From NCBI RefSeq assembly GCF_040939455.1, contig NC_134116.1, positions 68,448,400 to 68,512,399 of the forward strand: 64,000 nt of DNA. Direction: 5' to 3'. Each line of letters begins with the position of its first letter. Position 1 is the stretch's first letter. Of this stretch, positions 1-9,442 are shown piece by piece. This stretch comes from Microcebus murinus (lineage: Eukaryota > Chordata > Mammalia > Primates > Cheirogaleidae). The notes under the pieces were generated by a model. It was not told the origin of the DNA and did not search any database. It was given only the letters and a program-made list of their open reading frames with translations. The position numbers and the translations under genes are program-made.

Positions 1-1328
1 TCCTCCACATTTTCCAGTTTGTGTGCATAAAGATTTTTGTAGTATTCATAAATTGTATCTTGTATCTCTTTGGGATCAGTTGTGATATCTCCTTTTTTAT
101 TCCTGATGGAGCTTATTAGAGATTTCTCTTTTCTGCTTTTCGTTAGCTTAGCCAGTGGTGTGTCAATTTTGTTTATTTTTTCAAAGAACCAACTTTTTGT
201 TTTATTAATCTCCTGAATAGCTTTCCTGTTTTCAATTTCATTTAGTTCTGATTTGATCTTGTTGATTTCACTTCTTCTGCTGGGTTTGGGGTTGGTCTGT
301 TCTTCTTTTTCCAGCTCTTTGAGTCGTTTCATTAGATTGTCTATTTGTGATCTTGTTGTCTTTTGGTTATAGGCATTTATGGAGATAAACTTTCCTCTCA
401 GAACTGCTTTAGCTGTGTCCCAGAGGAGTTGATAACTTGTCTCTCCATTGTCATTTTCTTCATAGAACTTTTTTATTTCCGTCTTGATTTCTTCATTTAC
501 GAAGTAATCATTTAGTAGGAGGTTGTTTAATTTCCACGTTTTTGTGTAGAAATGTGAGTTTCTGTTAGGGTTGATTTCTAGTTTTATTCCACTGTGATCT
601 GAGAAGGTACATGGTATGATTTCTATTTTTTTAAATTTCTTGAGATTTTCTCTGTGTCCTAGGATATGGTCAATCTTAGAGAATGTCCCGTGAGCTGATG
701 AGAAGAACGTATATTCAGTGGATTTTGGGTAGAATGTTCTGTAGATGTCTGTCAGACCCAATTGTTCTAGAGTTTTGTTTAAGTCCATTATTTCTTTATT
801 AATTTTCTGTTTGGAGGATCTGTCTCGTGCCGTCAGTGGGGTGTTGAAATCTCCGGCGATTATGGAGTTGCTATTAATCCATTTGCTTAGCTCCAGTAAG
901 GTTTGCTTTATGAATCTGGGTGCACCTAAGTTGGGTGCATATATATTTAAAATTGTTATCTCTTCTTGTTGGACTGTGCCCTTCACCATTATATAATGAC
1001 CCTCTTTGTCTTTTACTACTTTTGTTGGTTTAAAAACTAAATCATCTGAAATTAGAACTGCCACACCAGCCTTCTTTTGGCTTCTATTTGCTTGGAATAT
1101 TGATCTCCACCCTTTTATTTTTAGTCTATATGCATCCTTGCAGGTTAGATGTGTTTCCTGAAGACAGCATATACTTGGCCTGTATTTTCTTATCCATTCA
1201 GCCAGCCTATGTCTCTTGAGTGGAGAGTTTAAGCCATTCACATTTATTGAGGGAACTGATAGGTAAGGTAGATTTCTGATCATTCTGTTGGGTTGGATGT
1301 TGTTGCTATGATTTCTGTCTTGAGCCAT
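1..1328 (-). CDS. LINE-1 ORF2p, N-terminal part (endonuclease; runs off the left edge)
   Basis: ORF2p nicks target DNA and reverse-transcribes L1 RNA. The minus-strand frame from the ATG at 1328-1326 stays open to base 1 (442 codons plus 2 nt). It covers the APE-type endonuclease domain and the start of the following linker. I see VNGLN (about 30-34), QETHL (57-61), Y130 in NIYAP, GDFNTPL (159-165), KIDHI (218-222) and SDHSG (243-247). These correspond to human catalytic or binding residues N14, E43, Y115, D145/N147, D205 and D229/H230 with a constant +15 offset, so the endonuclease looks intact. An in-frame TAA lies just upstream of the first ATG. A second in-frame ATG at 1283-1281 (Met16) is the position equivalent to human Met1, so either could be the start. 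The reverse transcriptase lies outside the window. Confidence 0.93.
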   Translation of the reverse strand, partial: MAQDRNHSNNIQPNRMIRNLPYLSVPSINVNGLNSPLKRHRLAEWIRKYRPSICCLQETHLTCKDAYRLKIKGWRSIFQANRSQKKAGVAVLISDDLVFKPTKVVKDKEGHYIMVKGTVQQEEITILNIYAPNLGAPRFIKQTLLELSKWINSNSIIAGDFNTPLTARDRSSKQKINKEIMDLNKTLEQLGLTDIYRTFYPKSTEYTFFSSAHGTFSKIDHILGHRENLKKFKKIEIIPCTFSDHSGIKLEINPNRNSHFYTKTWKLNNLLLNDYFVNEEIKTEIKKFYEENDNGETSYQLLWDTAKAVLRGKFISINAYNQKTTRSQIDNLMKRLKELEKEEQTNPKPSRRSEINKIKSELNEIENRKAIQEINKTKSWFFEKINKIDTPLAKLTKSRKEKSLISSIRNKKGDITTDPKEIQDTIYEYYKNLYAHKLENVE

Positions 1329-1369
1329 TGTAATATCTGGCCTTTAATATCTTTGGGTTTTGGTTGTTT

Positions 1370-2362
1370 TTATATTCGTGGGTTATTATTGTGATGTTCC
1401 GTGAATAAGGCTGTTTTAAGTACTTCTTGTAGGGCTGGTCTTGTTTTGGTGAATTCTCTGAGCCTTTGCTTGTCTGAGAATGTTTTTATTTCTCCTTCAT
1501 ATACAAAGCTTAGTTTTGCAGGGAATAATATTCTAGGCTGGGCATTGTTTTGTTTCAAAAGAGTGAGAATGGGGCCCCAGGCCCTCCTTGCTTGTAAAGT
1601 CTCATTAGAGAAGTCTGATGTTATTCGAATTGGCTTTCCCTTGTATGTTACTTGCTTCTTTTGTCTTACAGCTCTTAGAAGGGCCTCTTTAGTTGATACT
1701 TTGGTCAGTCTGATGACTGCATGTCGTGATGTCTTCCTGTTTGCGTTGAATCTCCCAGGGGTCCTCTGAGCTTCTTGAACTTGTATATCAAGATTTTGAG
1801 CAAGGCCTGGGAAATTTTCCTCTACTATATCTTCAAACAGCTTGTCCAACCCTTGAGTGTTGTCTTCTTCCCCTTCTTGTAACCCTATGACCCTCACATT
1901 AGGTTTCTTCACATAATCCCACAGCTCTTGTAGGCTTTGCTCTTTTCTCTTGTTTCTCTGCTCTATTTCTGTGACTGATTTATTTAATTGGAGGGTGTTA
2001 TCTTCAAGCTCTGAGATTCTTTCTTCTGTTTCATCTACCCTGTTCTTGAGACTTTCCACTGTATTTTGTAGTTCCTTGAATTGATTCTTCATTTCCAGGA
2101 GTTCGGCTACACTTTTCTTCAATGTGTCTATTTCTTTTCTCATATCTTGGAGATTTTTTGTGGTTTCTTGGTGTTGGTTATTGAGTTGTTGTTGCAGCTG
2201 GGTGAGTGTTCTTATGTTCCACATACAAAATTCCTCTTCTGTCATATTGGTTGCCTGATTTTGGTCGGTGTCCGTTTCTAGGGGGCTGGTGCTCCTCTTT
2301 GGGGGTGTGTTTTCCGTTTGGTTCTTCATATTTCCTGAGTTCTTTCGCTGATTTCTTCCCAT
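1370..2362 (-). CDS. LINE-1 ORF1p, intact, 330 aa
   Basis: ORF1p is the trimeric RNA-binding chaperone that packages L1 RNA in cis. The 330-codon frame is uninterrupted and close to the 338 residues of human ORF1p. In order I see a polar basic N-terminus (1-50), a long heptad-rich coiled coil (about 52-148) that would trimerise, an RRM beginning at the conserved PNVRVIGLQE (154-163) with RHAVIRL (213-219), and a C-terminal domain with TLQARRAWGPI (255-265) and FPAKLSF (280-286). These match the family in order and spacing. ORF2 begins 41 nt after the ORF1 stop (86 nt if Met16 is used), similar to the short spacer of human L1. Several + strand frames overlap it but are antisense shadows. Confidence 0.96.
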   Translation of the reverse strand: MGRNQRKNSGNMKNQTENTPPKRSTSPLETDTDQNQATNMTEEEFCMWNIRTLTQLQQQLNNQHQETTKNLQDMRKEIDTLKKSVAELLEMKNQFKELQNTVESLKNRVDETEERISELEDNTLQLNKSVTEIEQRNKRKEQSLQELWDYVKKPNVRVIGLQEGEEDNTQGLDKLFEDIVEENFPGLAQNLDIQVQEAQRTPGRFNANRKTSRHAVIRLTKVSTKEALLRAVRQKKQVTYKGKPIRITSDFSNETLQARRAWGPILTLLKQNNAQPRILFPAKLSFVYEGEIKTFSDKQRLREFTKTRPALQEVLKTALFTEHHNNNPRI

Positions 2363-3743
2363 GTCGATCAGTTGTTGTTTCTTTCCTTAGGTTATTGTTT
2401 GGGTATTCACACACCTTCTTTAGTTTCTGAGGCGTTAGGTGGTGCCTATGGGTGAAATTGGACCACTCCCTGTATATTGAGTCAGTGGGTGCCGTGGAAA
2501 GGCTGTGCAAGATGCCGTCCCTGTCAGTAGGTGGCGTTTGCTTGGAGGAATAGGCTATGGTGTTGATTTTGAGTCCTGTTATCAGCTCTAGTTCTGGGCG
2601 GAGCTGGGTTGGGTAAGCCTGCCCTCAGGCCGTTAGCAGGGGTCAAAGTTCTGTTGTCTGCTTCCAGGGAGAGCTGTCAGGGCGGGGCTGGAATGATCCT
2701 GCTCAGCCAGAAAGTCTGGGTGTGGGGGTGGGGCTGTCTGAGACCCGCAGTCTGCAGCAGGCCTCGCTTCTTTCCACCCTCCCCAACTCCGCAGCTACTC
2801 CTGGGCCTCTGCCAGCAGGCCAGAGCACAAGCCACCAGGCCTCCCCGGACTGTGATGCCGGCAGGGAGATTCCCTGCACAGGAACGCCACCTGGTTTGGG
2901 CGCACGGCCTCCTCCTGGGAGGAGGGTTGCCCTCTAGGAAGCTGATCCGCCCCTGGAGGCACACAGACCTCAGTAGGCTGTTCACATATAACCCTTCTGT
3001 GCCCTGGGCAATGCTAGCCCTTGGTGCAGGGGATCTGGTCTGCAGGTCCGACCTCTGGGTCCCAGAGTTCAAACTGTATTCCCACCAGGGAGAGGATTTC
3101 CGGTCCTAATTCACCCACAGGGAGCCCAAGCTGGGTCTATGTCTCTCAGCCTCTGAGTCGGCACCGTTTTCCTGGGAACACGGTGCCAGCAGCACCTGGG
3201 AGGGCGGGCGGGGTCCCAAACGGGAAGGTCCTGTTCCCTGGAGGTGCCTCCGGCTGGTGGCTGTATTGTCTCTCTGGGCAGCCGCGGGTAGGGTCGGCGG
3301 AGGGGAGGAGGAGGCAATATGGCGCCTGCCGCGCGGCTCGGGTCCGTGCACACGGAGGTGCCCGGAGGAAGTTGGGAACCTGGTGCCACGTCTGCTACAG
3401 GCTCACCATTGGCAGGCGGCGGCAGTCTCTGGGCTGGTGTCCGCAGGTCTCCTCACCCGCTGGGGAGCCCACCAGCAGTCCCGAATGCAGGGGAGGGGAA
3501 ACGGCAAATCCACCTACCCTTGCTGCTGGTCTCCGGGCTGCTCCGGTGGTCTCAGCCTCCAGTTCTCCTCCGCAGCCTCCTCCCGTGGAGTCTCCCGGGG
3601 TCTCAGGTACCCCTCCTTCCGGCCCTCGTCCGCTGTATGCTCGTCTTCTTGCTTCTTTCCTCTAGTTTCTGCTAGAATCTGTCTTTACTGCAGGGACCCT
3701 CTGTCTGGCGGTGTTATTCGTCCGCCATCTTGCTCCGCCCCCC
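2363..3743 (-). promoter_or_regulatory. LINE-1 5'UTR with internal promoter
   Basis: About 1.38 kb of GC-rich DNA lies between the L1 5' end and the ORF1 start. In L1 elements this region holds the internal RNA polymerase II promoter. The minus-strand start carries the CAAGATGGCGG-type YY1 core (about 3725-3736) expected at a primate L1 transcription start. The region contains unusually long frames on the antisense (+) strand: 2609-3109 (166 codons), 3021-3665 (214 codons) and 3257-3772 (171 codons). I do not recognise their products. Human L1 5'UTRs have an antisense promoter and a small antisense ORF0; whether the same holds here is unknown. Confidence 0.85.
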
Positions 3744-4289
3744 GATGGCTTTGTTTTATAGCACCATTCTAAGTAGTTCTATCTATCTTCATTGATCCCG
3801 CCTATTATCTGCTAGAAAGGGGGCAAATATTGCAGTTTCCATTTTACAAACTATGTAACTGTGATCTACTCCCAATCTTATGGAATTTTCTAAGATATTC
3901 TTTAGTTTTATGGTAGGGAGCTGTAGAGATTTTAATCTTAGTTGTTTAATCTAGAATTATCTACTAAAGAAGAAAATCATATGCCTTCCTGGAATTAATA
4001 CCTGGACTTTTTGGTCTTTCACTACTAATTATCTAATGAATTTGTAGAAATGGAAATATTTTCACCTTGTAAAACACACGTTAAAACCAATATATGTTTT
4101 CTGTTTAGTTTCATATCACAAGTATTTTCATTTTATATAAATTTAATTTTTACTCATTTTGATGATTACTTAACTTTCATAAGTTTGCATGCATCAGAGA
4201 CTATAGAAGACATAAATATGAACTAGCATATATTTTCCTACATTCAAGAAACTTATGATCCAATATTGTAATTCAATTCATCTTTCTCT

Positions 4290-4540
4290 CTTAACACTTA
4301 TGCTAAGGGCTTTATGACCTGGCTCCAACTTCCTCTCAGACTTATCTCAATATTCCTACACTCTGTGGGTTCCAGCTATGTCAAGCTACTCAAATTTCTA
4401 AAAATGATCCATTTTCTCTAACCACCATGCCTTTGAGTATGTCTATAATTCTTCTCCCTAGAGTGATTTTTGAGCTTCCATCATATATAAAGCACTTTAC
4501 TAGATGTCCAGCACCTAAAAATATTCATACATTAGACCAA
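4290..4540 (+). repeat. L2 LINE fragment
   Basis: The wording 'gggctttatgacctggctcc' and the CT-rich text after it resemble the L2 segment that normally reads as 'aaggccctccatgatctggcccctgcctac'-like DNA. Old and diverged; boundaries are approximate. Confidence 0.55.
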
Positions 4541-4889
4541 GCTCCCTGCATGAAAAACTGACAAGTAATCTGAAGGTATATTTTCTATCATGCAAATCTG
4601 CAAAAGGAGCAGTTCTCTTATAAAGGAATCTGAATAGATATAAAGGCTTGGGGCAAAACTAAACAATGGTAGGTATAGACTGAAAAATAAATACAGTACT
4701 TAAGAGAAAGAGGAAAACAGGAATTGGTGACCCTACAAGGGCTGGAAGTGTTTAAGATAGCTTTTGATTTCTCCCTCAAAGATTATTCTACAATGTGGAG
4801 CTACCAACTCTAGTCACCAGGATCCTAGTGTCCACTCATCTGCGGATCTGCAGAGTACTTCTCAAGGGAAGGACTAGTATTACTTGATA

Positions 4890-5010
4890 AATGTTTGTCT
4901 TCTTCACCACATTATAAACCCATAATGGTATGTTCCTTGATCACCACCGTGAACCCCGAAGATAGTGCCTAACACAGAGAAAGCACCTGACATATACTTG
5001 ATGAATGAAT
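4890..5010 (+). repeat. L2 LINE 3' end fragment
   Basis: Contains a degraded version of the L2 3' end: 'tataaacccataa', 'gtgcctaacacagag' and a terminal 'gatgaatgaataa'. Boundaries are approximate. Confidence 0.6.
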
Positions 5011-5212
5011 AACATCTGAAGAGTCAAAATAATTAGAATTTAAATTAATCTTAGACAAATGTCTCAATGATCATGCAAAGGCATTTCAGTAAGAATGTGT
5101 GGCTAATTTGGGGAATTGCCAATACTGAAAGTTTGAGCCGGAGCATTAGGTACCTGACTGGGGACAAGTGGCAGGTAAATCTTTAAAGGAAGTCAGAACC
5201 CAGATTCCAGAG

Positions 5213-5275
5213 AGGCTTTGTGTGACCAAGGTTTTGTGTGCTAAGGCTTTGTGTGACCAGAGGCTTTGTGTGCTA
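5213..5275 (+). repeat. Tandem duplication, two ~31-bp units
   Basis: Two adjacent units start with 'aggctttgtgtgacca' at 5213 and 5244 and both end in 'tttgtgtgcta'. They differ by one indel and a few substitutions. This looks like a local slippage or duplication event within intronic DNA, with no sign of function. Confidence 0.85.
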
Positions 5276-5359
5276 AGAAATCAGCCGTTCATTCTCAAGG
5301 AAAATGCAGTCACTGAAGAATATTAAGCAATATGTAACATAGTCTGATTGGCTATGATC

Positions 5360-5850
5360 TTTAAAAGATCATTCTAGAAGAAATAGATGATAGAGGAGAC
5401 AGGATTCAAGGCAGGAAGGCAATTAGGAAACTATCATAATTATATATATCTGAGACATAAAAAGGAGCTGCTTTTAGATAGTGCAGTTACTGAGGAAGAG
5501 AAGATAGCGATGTATATAGGATTCGGGTTTAGACGCTGGGATTTTGGAAGGTAAGATTCTAGGATGAACCTCAAATTCTGACTTGGGTGATCTGTTGCCA
5601 TTCACTAAGATCAGAAGGCATATAGGAGAAGGAGTTTGGGGATGAAAAGATGATGAGTTCCATTTTTGGTTTGTGAATTTGATATGTCTGTGAGATATCC
5701 AAGTGGAAAAGTCAATCAGAAAGTAGAATGTAAAACAGGACTATATGGTGAGAAGTCTGGGCTAGAGATGTAGCGTTGTTGGCAACATCACCCAGGGAAT
5801 GGGGGCAGAATGAGAAGAGATGAGGCTTGAAAAGCAAACTTAACATTTAA
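5360..5850. repeat. Old interspersed repeat-like block, family not named
   Basis: Purine-rich DNA with phrases such as 'gagatatccaagtggaaa', 'gtctgggctagagatgta' and 'atcacccagggaatg'. I have seen this phrasing repeatedly in mammalian intergenic DNA as part of an ancient repeat, but I cannot name the family. A shorter similar stretch occurs at about 50730-50830. Confidence 0.4.
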
Positions 5851-6107
5851 GGGGCAGGTGAGACAGAGAAACCTATAAAATATACTGGGAAGAGGCAGCA
5901 CAAACATGCAAAGAAAAAAAAAAAAAGGATTGTAGATTTTGTAAATAGTTGTTAAATAATAAAGCTAAAGAAAATTTTAAAAATTCACATTAATATTTTA
6001 ATTCCTGATAATAGGTGTGTAAAATATATTTGATGATTGAAGAATTACAGTTGTTCTCTATACATTCAAAAACCATGGTCTGTAAGAATTTTAAAAATTA
6101 CTTTGTA

Positions 6108-6403
6108 GGCCGGGTACAGTGGCTCACGCCTGTAATCCTAGCACTCTGGGAGGCTGAGGCAGGAGGATTGCTTGACTCCAGGAGTTTGAGGTCAGCCTAA
6201 GCAAGAGCAAGGCCCGTCTCTACTAAAAAGAGAAAAGTTAGCTGGCATAGTGGTGCACACCTCTAGTCCCAGCTACTTGGAAGGCTGAGACAGAAGGGTC
6301 ACTTGAGCCCAGAAGTTGGAGGTTACAGTAAGTTACAATGATGCCACTGCACTCTTCCTGGGGTGACAGAGCAAGACTATGTCTCAAAACAAAAAAAAAA
6401 AAA
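6108..6403 (+). mobile_element. Alu SINE, full length
   Basis: Starts with GGCCGGGTACAGTGGCTCA, shows both monomers (second monomer near 'tagctggcatagtggtgc') and ends in a poly(A) tail at 6391-6403. The flanking copies of '(t/c)actttgta' just before 6108 and just after 6403 are an imperfect target-site duplication. It lies in the TRPC4 intron in sense orientation. An open frame that runs into it (6015-6200) is not a gene. Confidence 0.95.
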
Positions 6404-9128
6404 GTCACTTTGTAAAACTATGACTATATTGAAAAACCTAAGAAAATGTATATGAATAATAGAAGAAAAATTTTCAAAAGCAAAACTTAAAAGAATGAAA
6501 TCTAAAGGTAATTACTCAATGTTTATATCTCTATTTATCCCTGACAAGAAATGAACATTTTGGGATCAGAGAACAGATAAATTATTTACTCATGTAGCAA
6601 TCTTAGTATTGGTTCCCCACGCCCTGGTCCCCTAGGGTGGACGTGATGAAAGCCAGAATACAACGGTTTGTGCCACAGGAGAGAAACTCGGAAATTATGA
6701 ACCCAGAATTTATATGGTGCAGCTGAGCCAGCTGCCCATCTTTCCCCTGGAGAAAAAATGAAAAAGACCTTAACTTTCTAAAGTAAATAAATTCTCTCTG
6801 GGGATGCAAAGGCCTCTAAGTTTATTATTCTGAGAATGTAAGCAGATGGCTCCAGGGGAAATGTTTCTAGTCTCTCAGGAGGTCTCTATCTTTAACTTAC
6901 AAGGAGTGTTTGCCATGCATGCATCCTTTAATTCAGATGCCAGCGACTTTTGCTCAGCAGGCCTTGACCTTGCATAAAGTGGACATAGTCATGTAGCATT
7001 GTTTCCTGACACTTAGTAGAAGTGCTAGACTCTGAGGCCAACTTCGATAATTATATGGGGGCAGAATACATGAAATGGAAAACCTTCCTCTTATGATTTT
7101 TTGAATCCCAGCTGAGATCAGTCACTGTGTCCAGCATGCCCATGACAGAGCTGGACCTAGTCAGGGTGTGATAACGGATTGTACATCCAGCTGCCATGGA
7201 AGTGCAACCTTGAGCAAGGGACAGCATCTCCCTTAGATTTGAAAGACTCTTAAAAGCTCTGACAACATATAATCTCTATCTACTCCTAGCCTCACAAGCC
7301 CCAGACAGAATTAATCACTTCCTCTTCTCTATTCTCTCAGCACTTTGTGTTCATCTCTTAGAGCATTTTTATTATAATTAGTTGTGCCTGTCTGCTCACT
7401 GGAGTATGAATACTAGACAAAAGAAAAGATTTCTTGAGCACCCACAATATGTGCGGTATTGTGTTGAATGTTGCAAATTCAAAAAAACTGATTACGTTCT
7501 TAAGAATACTGCTTGGTTCGTTTTTTGTACATTTTGAAATATAGTCCTAAGCTATATTCGGTAAAAAAAAAAACAGAAACAGAATTAGCTGTCAACATAG
7601 AGGAAGTTGTTTTCCACTTAGCCGTGTGTGTCCTTTAAGAGAGAAATGAGGAAAGGAAGGATAATGTGATCTTGGTCTCTGAAGGAAAAGGAGGTGTCAT
7701 ATTTGGGGGAACTAAATTGAGAGAATTAGGTAGTGTTTGGTTTCCCAACGTTTCTTGTTATAATGAATAAGAAAAATATCTTAACGTTTTTTTTCCCCAC
7801 ATCTTCGATAATTAGCTATTTTATGCTGACGCTATGCGTGGGAATGTTCAAGAACATTTATCAAGATTTAAAAATAGAAAATAATTTTCTTCTAGTTGAA
7901 ACATGATTGTTTTAAACTGTCAGTCAAGCAAGAGTGTGAGTGTTGAATAAGATCAGGAGCTTGTGATGCATTTTCTCCCCGGGGCAATTAAAACGTACTG
8001 TCTATTAGTTTCGAAGAAAATTAATGGATTAACATTTGTAAAGGTCTTTGGTGTAAAATGAACTATAAAAAGAAGGAAATTATTCTGAAAGGACTCATAG
8101 AACTTTCTTTTTTTCTCACATGATCATTAGGAAAAAGATCTTGTTGTCTAGACATATATTTAGTGATGAAAAAAATTCAATTCATTGTTCAGTTCTAATA
8201 CAAATTTAATTATAGGTTTTCATATTGCAATATGTTAAAGTGCATATTTGACCCTTTTTAAAAAAGGACACAAATTTACCTGAATAGTACAAGGGATAAA
8301 TTCCATTTTCCTCTTTCTAGTGTTCAATATCAGGGTAATTCAAAGCTCACATTTTAATTAATTAACTTACTTTTTAAATAATTGCTGACCAAAATTTGAA
8401 GTAGCAAATATTTTTTCTCCAATCACATATTTTGTTTAATTAAAGAATTTTCAGATAAATATTATATATTTTACAAATTAAATACAAACAAATTAGCAAT
8501 TCAGTGACCATGAGGACAATTTCTAAATTAGGTTGTATTTACATTTAAGATATACCAGATAAAAAGCACTGATATTTATGTTCATGTTGGCCATTACTAT
8601 TTCCATGGCAATAGACAACTATTTTCACTTATTCATATGTAATTTGTATGCTACATGTATTCCTCTAGAATTGGCAAGTGTGTCAAATAACTGAGGTCAT
8701 TGATGATTTTGTTCAAACTTTAATAGTTTTTCTTTATAATGTAGTTTTCTTTGCTATCAAGATATTGTGATCTTTTCCCAATATAAAATCAGATGGGGTT
8801 TCCTTTGCCTAATAGTAACATTTTTCTTTTCCATTTTTTAAAGAGCATTAGAAAATTCAAGGACATGTAATCAACATGTCAACAAAAACTATGATTGACA
8901 AGGACAGAACTAGAAGGCCACTTTGAAACTAAAGCTCATAAATTATAAATAAATAAACTTTTATTTTTGTGTAGATTAATGTTGCTGCCACCATTACCGA
9001 AGACTTCATCTTCCTGACAATGGGTCATTGTGCTGCACGGACCTAAAAAAGCTCTCGGAGTCTGAACTTGACATAGTCGTATGCCTGGGATTGATTTACT
9101 TTCCCTTTGTTTCTCTGTTTCTCTCCAG

Positions 9129-9442
9129 TACAGTGCTCTTAATCCACGAGAATCCTGGGACATGTGGCATCCCACTCTGGTGGCAGAGGCTTTATTTGCA
9201 ATTGCAAACATCTTCAGTTCCTTGCGTCTGATCTCACTGTTTACCGCAAATTCTCACCTGGGACCCCTGCAAATATCCCTGGGAAGAATGCTCCTGGACA
9301 TTTTGAAGTTTCTATTCATATACTGCCTTGTGTTGCTGGCATTTGCAAATGGCCTAAATCAATTGTACTTCTATTATGAAGAAACAAAAGGATTAAGCTG
9401 CAAAGGCATACGATGTGAAAAGCAGAATAATGCATTTTCAAC
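9129..9442 (+). CDS. TRPC4: TRPC4 exon: S4, S4-S5 linker, S5 and pore turret
   Basis: TRPC4 forms receptor-operated, Gq/Gi- and PLC-dependent Ca2+-permeable cation channels in the plasma membrane. This 314-nt exon starts after a long pyrimidine tract and CAG, with codon TAC, and ends AC|GTAAGT, splitting a threonine codon (phase 2). It encodes about residues 459-562. These hold S4 ([19 protein letters not shown]), the S4-S5 linker with G503 in [14 protein letters not shown]5 ([19 protein letters not shown]) and the extracellular turret with the cysteine pair C549/C554 in SCKGIRC, a disulfide in TRPC4/5. TRPC5 has extra turret residues here, which argues for TRPC4. A second AG five bases in (9133) could act as an acceptor but would shift the joining phase. 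Upstream exons (ankyrin repeats, S1-S3) lie outside the window. Confidence 0.96.

Larger units (their letters stand above)
1..3743 (-). mobile_element. LINE-1 retrotransposon, 5' part (cut by window edge)
   Basis: This is the 5' half of a LINE-1 in antisense orientation to TRPC4. Read on the minus strand it starts near 3743 with a G-run followed by an AAGATGGCGG core (YY1-type site), as in primate L1 5' ends. A GC-rich 5'UTR, ORF1 and the start of ORF2 follow. ORF1 has no break, and ORF2 is open over all 442 codons visible. That is unusual for a genomic L1 and suggests a recent insertion. The 3' half, poly(A) tail and target-site duplication lie outside the window, so retrotransposition competence cannot be judged. 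The flank from about 3744 onward is ordinary AT-rich intron. Confidence 0.95.
3744..9128 (+). other. TRPC4: TRPC4 intron (3' portion, downstream of the L1)
   Basis: AT-rich intronic DNA between the antisense L1 and the first visible TRPC4 exon. It ends in a strong pyrimidine tract and CAG at 9128. It contains L2 fragments, a short tandem duplication, an older GA-rich repeat-like block and one Alu, each listed separately. From 6414 to 9128 I see no gene or clear repeat. Confidence 0.8.

Noticed and set aside
1401..1769. 122-codon + strand frame and other + frames in 745-2430
   Set aside because: They lie antisense to the intact L1 ORF1/ORF2 frames, which explain the open reading; their products have no recognisable features.
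9129..9133. Alternative splice acceptor five bases downstream (TACAG at 9133)
   Set aside because: The AG at 9128 follows the better pyrimidine tract; the 9133 AG has a purine-containing lead and would need a different upstream phase. It cannot be excluded without the previous exon.
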